Below are positions 20,160-31,177 of a stretch of 64,000 nucleotides of DNA, one piece after another. The stretch is from Brassica napus (taxonomy: Eukaryota > Streptophyta > Magnoliopsida > Brassicales > Brassicaceae): the NCBI RefSeq assembly GCF_020379485.1, contig NW_026014699.1:558001-622000 (forward strand), in the 5' to 3' direction. Position 1 is the stretch's first letter, and every line of letters begins with the position of its first letter. Made by a program: the position numbers and the translations under genes. The notes under the pieces are model-generated. The model saw only the letters and a list, made by a program, of their open reading frames with translations, did no database searches and had not been told where the DNA came from.

Positions 20160-20772
20160 TGTTGAGATGAAGATCAAGAAGTGGATGTTGAAATGAGTTG
20201 AGTACAATGTATGAGAAGGCATAAGGAGTTAAGAGACTGAAAGGGATGAGACTTTGGGAGAGTTTGTGATCAGCCATAGCCGTACAATCCGTACAGAAGG
20301 AACTGGCCGTACACATCAAGGATGATCACAAACATTAACCAAAGGTGAAAGTTAAAATGAGGAGTTAGAGTGGTAAAAGGTGAATGCCTTTAGTCTTGGA
20401 GAAGAATCAGCCCATTGGAGAAGGATAAGGCTCGCGGTGACAGCCTGTCTCATGCTGGAAAGGTAAAGCAAAAGCAAAGATACCTTACACATGTGAGAAC
20501 AGCCATTGGATCAATTCAAAATCGAGTCTAGCTTCTGTATTGACTTCACATGCTTTACCTTATCCTTAGAGTCTTGGAAACCCTTGTATCCTGAACTATA
20601 AATTGTAACCTCTCTGATTAATAAAGACTAATCTGAGTTTTGAGTCTATCTCTCTCTAATCTTTCTACTCTCTCTCATTACTCTAATCTCTTAATTCTCT
20701 TAATCTACTTACTCAAATCAATCTTATTCTCTCTTAATCCACGTTCTACACTCACTAAATCAAAATCAAATA
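20160..20772 (+). repeat. Element C 5' LTR
   Basis: 613 bp, same as 31178-31790 by eye. TATA box TATAAATT at 20597-20604 followed by GTAACCTCTCTGATTAATAAAG. It ends AAATA, directly followed by the primer site. Confidence 0.95.
20281..20312. promoter_or_regulatory. Cluster of three CGTAC boxes in the element C LTR
   Basis: CGTAC at 20281, 20290 and 20308. Contexts GCCGTACAA and TCCGTACAG are one mismatch from the SPL consensus TNCGTACAA. Repeated in the 3' LTR near 31299-31330. Function inferred from the motif only. Confidence 0.55.
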
Positions 20773-20790
20773 TGGTATCAGAGCCAGGTT
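20773..20790 (+). other. Primer binding site of element C (initiator tRNA-Met)
   Basis: TGGTATCAGAGCCAGGTT abutting the LTR; same 18-base initiator tRNA-Met complement as in A, B, D, E, F and G. Confidence 0.9.
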
Positions 20791-20906
20791 GCCCTAAAAC
20801 CTGAGTTCATTCCGCAAATTTGTGTTCTTGGAGATTCTGGGTTTGTGAGTGTGCTTGAAGATTTGGTATTCTGGGTTATTGGTGTGTTGAGGTTCTCTTC
20901 TTGTAG

Positions 20907-23564
20907 ATGGAAACAGACGACACCATGGTGGAGCTATGTACAACAGTTACTCCTGATGAGTGGAATCGTGGGGGTGAAGTGATTACAAAGCAGATGGGTG
21001 AAGGCAAGTGGATTCAAGAGAATCATGGAACACTTGGGATCATCCAGAGGTCACTCTCAAGTTCAACCCTGGAAGCTGATGGTCATGAAGGGACAGCTAA
21101 GGAGTTGTGGGAGAGTATGGAAGCTGTGTATGAGGACAGATCGCATCTATGCAAGGTTTTTGTGGTTAAGCGGGCCATTGAGAATCTGAGGCAAGATGGA
21201 GAAGAGCTCAGTAAGCATCTTGAACGCTTTAAGAGCTTATGGGCAGAGTTGAAGGCACTCAGACCGAGTACCTCAGATAAAGACATACTGAAGAGAAGAC
21301 TAGAGCAAGATGAAGTGTTTAGTCTTCTGCTGAGTTTAGATAAGTCTTATGATAAACTGGTCAGGAAGATCCTCACGGAAGAAGTCCTACCTGATGTGGA
21401 GAGTGTGTGTGGTTTGGTTAAGCATGAGCAAGCAAAGATGCAGCCGGATAAGAGGAGAAAGATTACTGAGCTAGAACAAGTAATCACCGGCAAGAGCTTG
21501 TATTCAGCATACATAGGAGACATAAAAGATGGGGATAGCTTAACAAACAGACACGAGAAGGGTGGAGCTGATGAGGTGATTACCAGAAGAGAATGGGATG
21601 CATTTGTAGCCAAAGCGAAAGCACTCACTGCATCAAAGAAGCAAGGAAGTCATTCAGTAAGGTCTAAACCTATTATTGTGGATTCTGGAGCCAGTCATCA
21701 CATGATCAGTGATAGGAGTCTGATGGATGAAGTGAGAGCAGCTACTGGAAATGTTCAGATAGCAAATGGAGATAAAATTCCTATAGAAGGGATAGGAAGC
21801 TTGAAGCTATTTGACAGGGAGTCAACAGCCTTGTACCTGCCTCAGTTTACCTCCAATTTGATATCTGTAAAGAGAGCTACTATTGACTTGCAATGTCAAG
21901 TAGTATTCAGGCCACAGGAGGTTGAGTTTCAAGATCTTGTTACGGGTCAAGTGATTGGAAAGGGGAGCAGTACCAACAATCTATACCAGCTACAATCAAC
22001 TAAGCTCTCTAAACCCTCTATCTCTATATGCATGAGTAGTACTGCTGATGGCTGTGATAGTATTACTTGGCATGCTAGATTAGGACATCCTCATACTCGC
22101 GCCCTTGAGCTAATGATACCTAATCTATCAGTTAATCACCTTGAATGTGAAGCATGCATACTAGGGAAGCATTGCAAAACTGTCTTTCCCACATCTGAAA
22201 CTGTCTATGAGAAATGCTTTGACTTAATACACTCTGATGTGTGGACATCTCCATGTATATCTAGGGATAAGCATAAGTATTTTGTGACTTTCATAGATGA
22301 AAAATCTAAGTACACATGGGTCACATTGCTTCCCTCCAAGGATAGAGTGTTAGAGGCATTTATAAACTTCCAAGCTTATGTCACTAATCACTATAATGCT
22401 ACTGTGAAGGTACTAAGGTCAGACAATGGAGGTGAATACACTAGCCATGCATTCAAGAATCATCTGATGAAGCATGGGATAGTTCATCAAACCAGCTGTC
22501 CCTACACTCCACAACAGAATGGTGTGGCTGAGAGGAAGAACAGACACCTGATGGAAGTAGCAAGATCAATGATGTTTCATTCTAATGTTCCCAAGAGATT
22601 TTGGAGTGATGCAGTTGTCTCAGCATGTTATCTCATCAACAGGACACCGACGAAAGTTCTGAGGGATCTATCTCCATTTGAGGTACTGAACAAGGCTAGG
22701 CCGCAGATTCAACATCTGAGAGTATTTGGGTGTACCTGCTATGTATTGGTTCCAGGAGAACTGAGGAAGAAGCTTGATGCAAAGAGCACTAAGGCTATGT
22801 TTATTGGATACTCCATTACTCAGAAAGGGTATAAGTGCTATGATCCAGTAACAGGGAGGGTGTTGGTGTCTAGAGATGTCAAATTCATTGAAGGAAAAGG
22901 GTATTATGAAGAAAAGATATGGGAAGATTTGAAGGATCTTCCACAAACGCCATCAGATAAGGCAACAAATCTGAGGAAAATATTGGAGAATCTTGGGATT
23001 AGCATGACCCAGGATCAAGGAACAAGAAGAGAACCACCAAGAAGCACAAGTACTCATGAGGAGGAAAGTGAAAGGAGGTCCCCTCTTGATCATGAGGGGG
23101 GAAGTGAAGCTGAATCAGGAGTGCAACAACAACAGAAAAGTGATTCAGGAAGTCATGATCAAGGAGAGACACAAGGAGAAGAGAATCCAAGATCAGATGG
23201 AGATGTGCAGGCTGATAGAGAGAGTCCAAGATCAGATGGAGATGCGCAGACTGATAGAGATGAGCAGGCAGCTATGCAAAATCCAGTCGAGTCAGTTGGG
23301 ATTCAGGAACCAGAAACAGAGGTTCAACCACTGAGGAGAAGTACCAGGGTAAAGAAAGATCCATCAAATTGGGTGAACACAAGGATATACTACAATGCGG
23401 AGGCCGTAGCACATCCGACTCAAGCAGTATGTTCGTTTGCAACATATCCAGAGGAGCATGTGGTCTTCATGGGTAATCTGGATGAGAATGAGATCCCAAG
23501 GTCTTATGAGGAAGCCATGAAGCATAAGGTCTGGAGAAATTCAGTGGGTGATGAAAGGGATGCA
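20907..23564 (+). pseudogene. Element C gag-pol, 5' part (short gag, protease, integrase)
   Basis: Starts at the ATG at 20907 (METDDTMVEL). Gag is reduced: the N-terminal NYLxWSRxV block of the relatives is missing, and the CX2CX4HX4C zinc knuckle is absent. The protease motif DSGASHH comes at about residue 259 instead of about 400. The later gag helices are kept (KELWESMEAVYEDRSHLCKVF, LEQDEVFSLLLSLDKSYDKLV). Protease, the integrase finger (WHARLGHPH ... [10 protein letters not shown]) and the core ([20 protein letters not shown]) look intact. The linker contains a repeated RSDGD-type sequence. The frame is cut by element E just before the [13 protein letters not shown] block; removing E and one ATGCA copy leaves the frame continuous. 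Confidence 0.92.
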
Positions 23565-24164
23565 TATGAGATTAGAGAGTAGAATAGGTATTGAGAGATT
23601 AAGAGAGATTTGGTAAGAGATTAAGAGAGGTTTAGAAGAGATTGTGAGAGAAATGGGGAGATTAAGTATGATCCATGATGAACAAGAGAGAGAGACTAGA
23701 GAGAGAGTAACATAACTCGCATACTTCATTAATGAGAGAGTGTTTACAATATATAGGAGGTGATACTAGGGTTTAAGAAGAGACTAAGCATGTGAGGTCA
23801 AGTCTAAGGGAGCCTTTAATTTGAACCGGACCAATGAGCCTCTCCACACGCGTGGTCACTATGCTAAAAGTGAACCTTATCCTTCCAGCCTGTGCCAGCC
23901 TGTAGAGACGCTCTTCCTCTATCCATAAACGGTCATATGCCTTCTTTGGTCAAGGCAAAACATGATCAGACCGTGAACTTCTTCTCGCGGTAACATTTCT
24001 TTACCGCTTGGTCGATACCGTCTGTACGGCCGTACGGCCATGGTACGGACCTGTACGGACCGGTACGGACGGTTCTCCCTAAGGCCAATCCTTCTCCTCT
24101 TCTCCACATCACAACCTCTTCAACCCTGAACAACTCTCCTCATATTCCTCAGCTCATCTCAACA
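23565..24164 (-). repeat. Element E 3' LTR (minus orientation)
   Basis: 600 bp, TATGAGATTAGAG ... CATCTCAACA on the plus strand. It contains five GTACG/CGTAC boxes between 24024 and 24067, the same cluster as in D. Confidence 0.95.
24024..24067. promoter_or_regulatory. Cluster of five CGTAC boxes in the element E LTR
   Basis: GTACG (CGTAC on the minus strand) at 24024, 24032, 24043, 24053 and 24063, spacing 8-11 bp. Orthologous to the cluster in D and repeated in the 5' LTR near 29412-29455. Confidence 0.58.
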
Positions 24165-24300
24165 CTCCCCCTCAAGCTTGACCATGTGGAACAAGTCAAG
24201 CTTGGAAGGATCATGAGCTCCTCCTCATTAAAAACCTCATCAAAGAAAACCCATTGGGACAAAACTCTGATGAGGGAAAAAGAGTAAGGACCTCATGATC
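24165..24300 (-). other. Element E polypurine tract and 3' hairpin module
   Basis: On the minus strand: large hairpin 24300-24209 with arms GATCATGAGG / CTCATGATC and the CCCAATGGG loop; second hairpin 24204-24173 with CAAGCTTGAC / GTCAAGCTTG; polypurine tract AAGCTTGAGGGGGAG (24179-24165). Here it is uninterrupted, and it shows the empty site for the G insertion in D. Confidence 0.85.
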
Positions 24301-24315
24301 AGGAGAGTGTATAGA

Positions 24316-27300
24316 TCAGCCCTTAGGCGAAAGATCAAGGAGTCCCAACCTTATGTGAATTGACTCCATTGTCTTTTGCCTAGCCGCCTTAGTGAATACA
24401 TCTGCCAACTGATCCTCACTCCTTGTGTAGCACGGCAGTATTACTCCCAAGACTATCATCTGCCTCACTTTATGACAGTCCACTTCAATGTGCTTAGTTC
24501 TTTCATGGAACACCGAGTTTGTGGCTATGTGAATGGCTGCTTGATTGTCACAGTGCATGGTCATTGGTGTTGCTTGCTCAATCTCCAAGTGCTTCAGTAT
24601 TCCTTTAATCCATACCAACTCATTTGTGAGCTTTAGCATTGCTCTATACTCAGCCTCGGCACTTGAGCATGACACCACCTTCTGCTTCTTACTCTTCCAA
24701 GTAACCATGTTTCCACCAATGAATGTGCAATAGCCGGTTGTAGATCTTCTATCTGTTCTGTCTCCAGCCCAATCTGCATCACAATATCCCACTGCTTCAG
24801 TACTCCCGTTACAACCCATCCATATACCAAGCCCTTGAGTTCCATTCAGATACATGAGAACTCTTTCTACCATGCGCCAGTGATGCTCTCTTGGAGCTTG
24901 CATATGCTGACTCACTTGGTTCACAGCAAAACAGATGTCTGGCCTAGTGATGGTTAGATAGATCAGCTTCCCCACAAGCTTCCTGTATAGCTTTGGATCA
25001 TGAAATAGCTTACTATCTTCTAGCTCCCCCTCACGTGGAGCTTTATACCCATCCTCCATGGGCATCTTGGCTGTCTTTCCACCATACGCACCAGCCTCCT
25101 TCAATAGATCCAAGATATACTTCCTTTGTGAGATGAACAACCCTTCTTCTGATCTGCACAGCTCAATTCCAAGGAAGTACTTCATTTCTCCCAAGTCTTT
25201 GATGTCAAACACAGATTTCAGAAACTCCTTGGTCTCCTTGATTTCAACCTTATCACTGCCTGTGATAACTATGTCATCCACATATACAAGAAGCACAACA
25301 ATGCCAGCAGGTGTCGTAAGAGTGAAGAGAGTGTGATCAAGCTCTGATTTCCTGAAACCTCTTCCATTTAGAGTTGTGCTCAGCTTGTGATACCATGCCC
25401 TTGGTGATTGCTTCAACCCATAGATGGCCTTCTTCAGTCTCAGCACATTCCCTGGTTTCACCATCCCTTCTAGGCCCGGAGGTGGTAGCATGTAAACTTC
25501 ATCTTCTAACTCTCCTTGGAGAAATGCATTCTTAACATCCATCTGCCAAAGATCCCACCCAAGGTTAGTAGCCACTGATAGGACTATTCGAATGGTGTGT
25601 AGCTTTGCAACTGGAGCAAATGTATCAATGTAGTCTTCTCCATAAGTCTGAGTGAACCCTCTTGCTACCAGTCTAGTCTTCTTCCTCTCAATCGACCCAT
25701 CAGCCTTGTACTTGACTGTAAAGATCCATCTACTAGACACAGCCTTCTTCCCTTTTGGTAGTTCACTCTCATACCATGTGTCATTCTTTATCATAGCTCC
25801 TGCCTCAGCTCCTACTGATTCCTTCCATTCCTTATCTTCCATTGCCTCTTCATAGCTTCTTGGAATGTGATTCTTATCTAAGTTTACCATAAATGCACAA
25901 TGTGCTTCTGGATATTGAGCAAAAGAACACACGGCCTGAGTAGGATGCTTCACAGCTTGGGCATTGTAGTACACTCTCGTGTTTACCCAACTAGAAGGAT
26001 CCTTCCTCAGCCTTGTACTCCTTCTCAACACTGGCCCTTCTTGTGCCATCTCTTGTTCTTCTTCTACTTGTGGAGTCACTGCTTCAGTCTGTTCTTCAGC
26101 TTCAGCTCTAGCCTCTCCTTGTCTCTGATCTTCTTCATTCAGTTCTCCCCTTGCTGATCCTTCTCCACTTTGGACAGGAGAATCAGTTCCTCTGTTTCCT
26201 AGCTCACCGGCCTCTTCTAAGCCTTGGTCCTCTAGTTCAGATACTGATTCACTTCCCCCCTCATGTGCAAAGTGGGATGGTTCTTCTGCTGCAGCTGGAG
26301 TAGGTTCTGGACGCCTACTCTGATCCTGGGACACTCCAATTCCGAGCCCCTCTAGGATGTTTCTCAAGCAAGCAGCTCTTTCTGATGGCTGGGAGAGATC
26401 CTCCAAGTCTTCCCATGTCTGCTCATCATAGTATCCTTTGTCTTCCATGAATCTGACATCCCTTGACACTAGGACTCTCCTAGCTGTAGGATCATAGCAT
26501 TTGTATCCCTTCTGTGAAGTGGAATACCCAATCATCATAGCCTTGGTGCTCTTTGCTTCTAGTTTGTTTCTCTGCTCGCCTGGTACAAGAACATAACACA
26601 CGCATCCAAAGGTCCTCAGGTGATCCAAGACTGGCCTGCTCTTGTTGAGTACCTCAAATGGAGATTGATCTGCCAAGATCCTGGTTGGTATCCTGTTGAT
26701 CAGGTAGCACGCAGTCATCACAGCATCACTCCAATACCTCTTGGGAACCCCTTTGTGGAACATCATGGACCGGGACACCTCCATGAGATGTCTGTTCTTC
26801 CTTTCCGCAACTCCATTCTGCTGTGGAGTGTATGGGCAGCTAGTCTGGTGAAGAATCCCATGTTGAGCAAGGTGATCACGAAATGCATGCCCAGTATACT
26901 CCCCACCATTATCAGACCTGAAAATCTTAATCTTGGCATGATATTGGTTAGTCACATAGGCTTGAAAATTTTTAAATGCATCAAGGACCCTATCTTTAGT
27001 TTTAATCAATGTTAACCAGGTGTATTTGGATTTTTCATCAATGAATGTGACATAATACTTGTAATCATCCCTAGATAAGCAAGGTGCCGTCCAAACATCA
27101 GAGTGAATTAAATCAAAGCAGTTTGCATAAAGAGTAGATGATCTCTGAAAAACAGTCTTACAATGTTTGCCCAAAATACATGCCTCACAATCATTATTTT
27201 TAAACATGACACCTGGTAACATAATGCTTAAGGCCCTAACATGTGGATGTCCTAGCCTAGCATGCCACAGAGCATCAGTACTTAAGGAAGAAACAGAACT

Positions 27301-28860
27301 AAACGAGAAACAAGAACTAGAAATAGGTGCAAGGTCTTCAATCATGTAAAGATCCCCCTTGGTTGCTCCTTGCCCAATCAACTTACTGCTCTTAATATCC
27401 TGAAACTTAACATCATTAGGACTGAAAATAACATTGCATTGAAGATCAGTAGTGCATTTCTTAACTGATAAAAGATTAGAGGTGAACTCAGGCATGTAAA
27501 AAGCTTTTGAATCCTTATTAAACAAGTTCAGTTTACCAATGCCCCTAATGGGAATTCTATCTCCATTTGCAATCATAACATGTCCAAGGGCAGGTTCTAT
27601 GTCTTTTATCAGATTGTTATCACTAATCATGTGATGAGATGCACCAGAGTCAATTATCAATGGTTTATGCAAGCTCCTTCTAGATGTTTCATTTTCAGCT
27701 TTCAGGCTCTTAACTACTCCTAACAATCTATCAGTTATGCTAGTATGAGCAGTGGCAGTACATGAGATTTTAAAAATGTCTAACAGTTTATCAGAGATAC
27801 TAGGTAATGTATGAGCAGAGTATGAGTATCCAAGAGTGTTGCCTAGCATTTTACCAGACTCCTTGAGGGCTCGGATGAAAGCCTCAAAGTCAGCCTTGGT
27901 GATCACCTCCTGAGAAGTTAGAGCTCTGCCTTCACTTTCACCCGCCTTGACATTTGGACTAGCCCCTGATGAGCCGGCACCACTTGCTTCAGCAGAAAGG
28001 TGAGCCTTAGCTTCTCTATCCTTGTTGAACTTGCTAGGCCTGAGGTGTGGATGTAGGATCCAGCACTGACTCTTCTTATGCCCCTGCCGCTTGCAATGCT
28101 CACAGCTTCCCTCATACTTCTCATACTTCCTTCCATCTCCACGGTACGCTGCCTTGTTTGCTTGCGCCTCTTCTGCTTTATGAGCCGTGGACATTCCCTT
28201 CTTGCCTCCAAACAACCCAAGAGAGCCTTCCTCCTTCTGAAGTTGAGCGCATACCTCCTCCATGGATGGGAGAGTAGGTGATCTCAGGATATGCTTGATC
28301 ACATCCTGGTAGCTTTCATCTAGAGTCATCAATAGCCCAAACACCTGATCTTGCTCTCTCCTCTCAATGAGCGATTCCTCATCAGTTGTGTTGGGTCTAA
28401 GACTCTCAAGTTCGGACCACAAAGCTCCAAACTTCCCCATGTGCTTGGTGAGATCTTCTCCATCTTGCCTCAAGACACTGATGGTTTGCTTCAGATCAAA
28501 CACCCGGCTTATGTTGGACTTGTTTCCATACCTCTTATGGAGCATGTCCCAAAGGCGCTTAGGAGTCTCAAAGTGCACGTAAGCTTCAAGTATGGGGAGC
28601 TCCAGGGAGGCATGGAGCACAGACAGCACCATCAAATCCTCTTGGACCCATCTCTTTGCTTCAGCTACCGCAAGAGTCTTCCCGTCGCCTTCTTCTTCAT
28701 CTTCTTTGGCCACTGGCTCCGGACCATCATCTGTGATGTGGTTCCACAACCCTAGCCTTCCAATGGTAGTCCTCACCAACTGGGACCACATCAAGTAGTT
28801 CGAGCCTCCCTTCAGTGCAACCGGAACCGTCACCAGTTTGCTAAAGTTGGTCGTCTCCAT
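24316..28860 (-). CDS. Element E Gag-Pol polyprotein, full length
   Basis: About 1,514 aa from the ATG at 28860 (METTNFSKL). Same domain order and catalytic residues as D's protein: gag with zinc knuckle [14 protein letters not shown], protease DSGASHH, integrase finger and D-D-E core, reverse transcriptase YVDD, RNase H CDADWAG ... EAEYRAM ... CDNQAAI. Compared with D it lacks TKTA between gag and protease, has the family-typical DLGEMKY in reverse transcriptase (D has K), and carries K for E in VNLDKNH. No stop or frameshift. Expression would come from its own minus-strand LTR. Confidence 0.96.
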   Translation of the reverse strand: METTNFSKLVTVPVALKGGSNYLMWSQLVRTTIGRLGLWNHITDDGPEPVAKEDEEEGDGKTLAVAEAKRWVQEDLMVLSVLHASLELPILEAYVHFETPKRLWDMLHKRYGNKSNISRVFDLKQTISVLRQDGEDLTKHMGKFGALWSELESLRPNTTDEESLIERREQDQVFGLLMTLDESYQDVIKHILRSPTLPSMEEVCAQLQKEEGSLGLFGGKKGMSTAHKAEEAQANKAAYRGDGRKYEKYEGSCEHCKRQGHKKSQCWILHPHLRPSKFNKDREAKAHLSAEASGAGSSGASPNVKAGESEGRALTSQEVITKADFEAFIRALKESGKMLGNTLGYSYSAHTLPSISDKLLDIFKISCTATAHTSITDRLLGVVKSLKAENETSRRSLHKPLIIDSGASHHMISDNNLIKDIEPALGHVMIANGDRIPIRGIGKLNLFNKDSKAFYMPEFTSNLLSVKKCTTDLQCNVIFSPNDVKFQDIKSSKLIGQGATKGDLYMIEDLAPISSSCFSFSSVSSLSTDALWHARLGHPHVRALSIMLPGVMFKNNDCEACILGKHCKTVFQRSSTLYANCFDLIHSDVWTAPCLSRDDYKYYVTFIDEKSKYTWLTLIKTKDRVLDAFKNFQAYVTNQYHAKIKIFRSDNGGEYTGHAFRDHLAQHGILHQTSCPYTPQQNGVAERKNRHLMEVSRSMMFHKGVPKRYWSDAVMTACYLINRIPTRILADQSPFEVLNKSRPVLDHLRTFGCVCYVLVPGEQRNKLEAKSTKAMMIGYSTSQKGYKCYDPTARRVLVSRDVRFMEDKGYYDEQTWEDLEDLSQPSERAACLRNILEGLGIGVSQDQSRRPEPTPAAAEEPSHFAHEGGSESVSELEDQGLEEAGELGNRGTDSPVQSGEGSARGELNEEDQRQGEARAEAEEQTEAVTPQVEEEQEMAQEGPVLRRSTRLRKDPSSWVNTRVYYNAQAVKHPTQAVCSFAQYPEAHCAFMVNLDKNHIPRSYEEAMEDKEWKESVGAEAGAMIKNDTWYESELPKGKKAVSSRWIFTVKYKADGSIERKKTRLVARGFTQTYGEDYIDTFAPVAKLHTIRIVLSVATNLGWDLWQMDVKNAFLQGELEDEVYMLPPPGLEGMVKPGNVLRLKKAIYGLKQSPRAWYHKLSTTLNGRGFRKSELDHTLFTLTTPAGIVVLLVYVDDIVITGSDKVEIKETKEFLKSVFDIKDLGEMKYFLGIELCRSEEGLFISQRKYILDLLKEAGAYGGKTAKMPMEDGYKAPREGELEDSKLFHDPKLYRKLVGKLIYLTITRPDICFAVNQVSQHMQAPREHHWRMVERVLMYLNGTQGLGIWMGCNGSTEAVGYCDADWAGDRTDRRSTTGYCTFIGGNMVTWKSKKQKVVSCSSAEAEYRAMLKLTNELVWIKGILKHLEIEQATPMTMHCDNQAAIHIATNSVFHERTKHIEVDCHKVRQMIVLGVILPCYTRSEDQLADVFTKAARQKTMESIHIRLGLLDLSPKG

Positions 28861-28934
28861 CTCCTCTTCTTTAACACACAAGAACAAACTCGCAAATGTA
28901 AAGAAAGGAACAAGGATCTCTCAATACCAAAGCC

Positions 28935-28952
28935 AACCTGGCTCTGATACCA
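28935..28952 (-). other. Primer binding site of element E (initiator tRNA-Met)
   Basis: AACCTGGCTCTGATACCA on the plus strand, directly next to the LTR at 28953. Confidence 0.9.
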
Positions 28953-29552
28953 TATGAGATTAGAGAGTAGAATAGGTATTGAGAGATTAAGAGAGATTTG
29001 GTAAGAGATTAAGAGAGGTTTAGAAGAGATTGTGAGAGAAATGGGGAGATTAAGTATGATCCATGATGAACAAGAGAGAGAGACTAGAGAGAGAGTAACA
29101 TAACTCGCATACTTCATTAATGAGAGAGTGTTTACAATATATAGGAGGTGATACTAGGGTTTAAGAAGAGACTAAGCATGTGAGGTCAAGTCTAAGGGAG
29201 CCTTTAATTTGAACCGGACCAATGAGCCTCTCCACACGCGTGGTCACTATGCTAAAAGTGAACCTTATCCTTCCAGCCTGTGCCAGCCTGTAGAGACGCT
29301 CTTCCTCTATCCATAAACGGTCATATGCCTTCTTTGGTCAAGGCAAAACATGATCAGACCGTGAACTTCTTCTCGCGGTAACATTTCTTTACCGCTTGGT
29401 CGATACCGTCTGTACGGCCGTACGGCCATGGTACGGACCTGTACGGACCGGTACGGACGGTTCTCCCTAAGGCCGATCCTTCTCCTCTTCTCCACATCAC
29501 AACCTCTTCAACCCTGAACAACTCTCCTCATATTCCTCAGCTCATCTCAACA
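28953..29552 (-). repeat. Element E 5' LTR (minus orientation)
   Basis: 600 bp; one difference from the other E LTR seen by eye. It is followed by ATGCA and the continuation of element C. Confidence 0.95.
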
Positions 29553-29557
29553 ATGCA

Positions 29558-31036
29558 ATGATCAGGAATGACACTTGGTATGAGAGTGAATTACCAAGAG
29601 GGAAGAAGGCTGTGTCTAGCAGATGGATCTTCACAATCAAGTACCGGGCAGATGGAACTATTGAGAGACGCAAAACCAGGCTGGTAGCAAGAGGGTTTAC
29701 ACAGACTTATGGGGAAGACTACATTGATACTTTTGCACCAGTGGCTAAGCTTCACACAATTCGAATTGTGTTATCCATTGCAACAAACTTGGAGTGGGAT
29801 CTGTGGCAAATGGATGTGAAGAATGCTTTCCTGCAAGGTGAACTAGAAGATGAAGTGTACATGCATCCACCTCCTGGTCTTGAGCATCTAGTAAAGCCAG
29901 GGAATGTTTTAAGATTGAAGAAGGCAATATATGGGCTAAAACAGTCACCTAGAGCTTGGTACAGGAAGTTGAGTACCACACTCAATGGGAGAGGCTTTAG
30001 GAAGTCTGAACTGGATCACACTCTCTTCACCTTGACAGGACCTTCAGGGATCATTGTGATTCTAGTGTATGTGGATGATTTGATTATCACAGGAAGTGAT
30101 AAGGCAGGGATTCAGGCTACTAAGGAGTTTCTCAAATCAGTGTTTGACATCAAGGATTTGGGAGAGATGAAGTATTTTCTGGGTATTGAGATATGCAGAT
30201 CAAAGGAGGGCTTGTTCATGTCTCAAAGGAAGTACACTCAGGATCTGTTGAAGGGCGCTGGTAGGCTTGGAGGAAAGACAGCTAAGACACCTCTTGAGGA
30301 TGGGTATAAGGTTTTGCTTGAGGGGGAGATTGAAAACAATCAGCCATTTGAAGATGCTAAGCTGTATAGGAAGATGGTTGGGAAGCTGATCTACTTGACA
30401 ATCACCAGACCAGACATATGTTTTGCTGTGAATCAAGTTAGTCAGCATATGCAAGCTCCAAAGATGCACCATTGGAACATGGTGGACAGAATCTTGAGGT
30501 ATTTGAATGGCTCTAGCGGCCAAGGAGTCTGGATGGGATGCAATAGGAGTACAGAAGTGGTTGGTTATTGTGATGCTGACTGGGCCGGAGATAGAGTTGA
30601 TAGGAGATCAACTACTGGGTATTGTACCTTCATTGGAGGGAACTTGGTTACATGGAAGAGTAAGAAGCAGAAGGTTGTCTCCTGTTCTAGTGCTGAGGCT
30701 GAATATAGAGCCATGTTGAAGCTGACTAATGAGCTAGTGTGGATCAAAGGGATATTGAAGCATTTGAGTATTGAGCAGACCACTCCTATGACAATGCATT
30801 GTGACAATCAGGCTGCTATTCACATTGCCTCTAATTCTGTGTTTCATGAGAGAACAAAGCACATAGAAGTTGATTGTCACAAAGTGAGGCAGATGATTGT
30901 CCTAGGAGTAATACTGCCATGCTACACGAGGAGTGAGGATCAACTGGCTGATGTGTTTACTAAGGCAGCAAGGCAGAAGACAATAGAGTCCATACTATCA
31001 AGGCTTGGACTCATTGATCTTACTCCCAGGAGCTGA
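29558..31036 (+). pseudogene. Element C gag-pol, 3' part (reverse transcriptase and RNase H)
   Basis: Continues from [13 protein letters not shown] through [37 protein letters not shown], the catalytic YVDD (about 30067), RNase H CDADWAGDRVDRRS, SSAEAEYRAM and CDNQAAIHIA, ending LGLIDLTPRS at 31036. No internal damage; it is non-functional only because element E separates it from its 5' half. Confidence 0.93.
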
Positions 31037-31043
31037 TCCCCTT

Positions 31044-31177
31044 AACCATGGAGTCTCTACTCTTTTTCCCTCATCAAGGTTTTATCCCAATGGGTTTTCC
31101 TTGGTGAGGTTTTTAATGAGGGAGATCTTCATGGTTTCCAAGCTAGACAAGTTCATTTAGTCTAGCTTGAGGGGGAG
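31044..31177 (+). other. Element C 3' hairpin module and polypurine tract
   Basis: Outer arms AACCATGGAGTCTC / GAGATCTTCATGGTT; inner arms CATCAAGG / CCTTGGTG; second hairpin CAAGCTAGAC / GTCTAGCTTG (31139-31169), where the T-A pair of D's CAAGCTTGAC arm is A-T, a compensatory change; polypurine tract TAGCTTGAGGGGGAG (31163-31177). Confidence 0.87.

Larger units (their letters stand above)
23565..29552 (-). mobile_element. Element E: intact Ty1/copia, same family as D
   Basis: 5,988 bp on the minus strand, target duplication ATGCA (23560-23564 and 29553-29557), inserted in element C's pol. LTRs of 600 bp (23565-24164 and 28953-29552) differ at one position by eye (GGCCAATCC versus GGCCGATCC). 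Primer site, full-length polyprotein, hairpins and polypurine tract are all present. E and D are near-identical, in opposite orientation, with a 12-bp insertion/deletion in gag-pol. E has every part needed for autonomous transposition. Confidence 0.97.
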
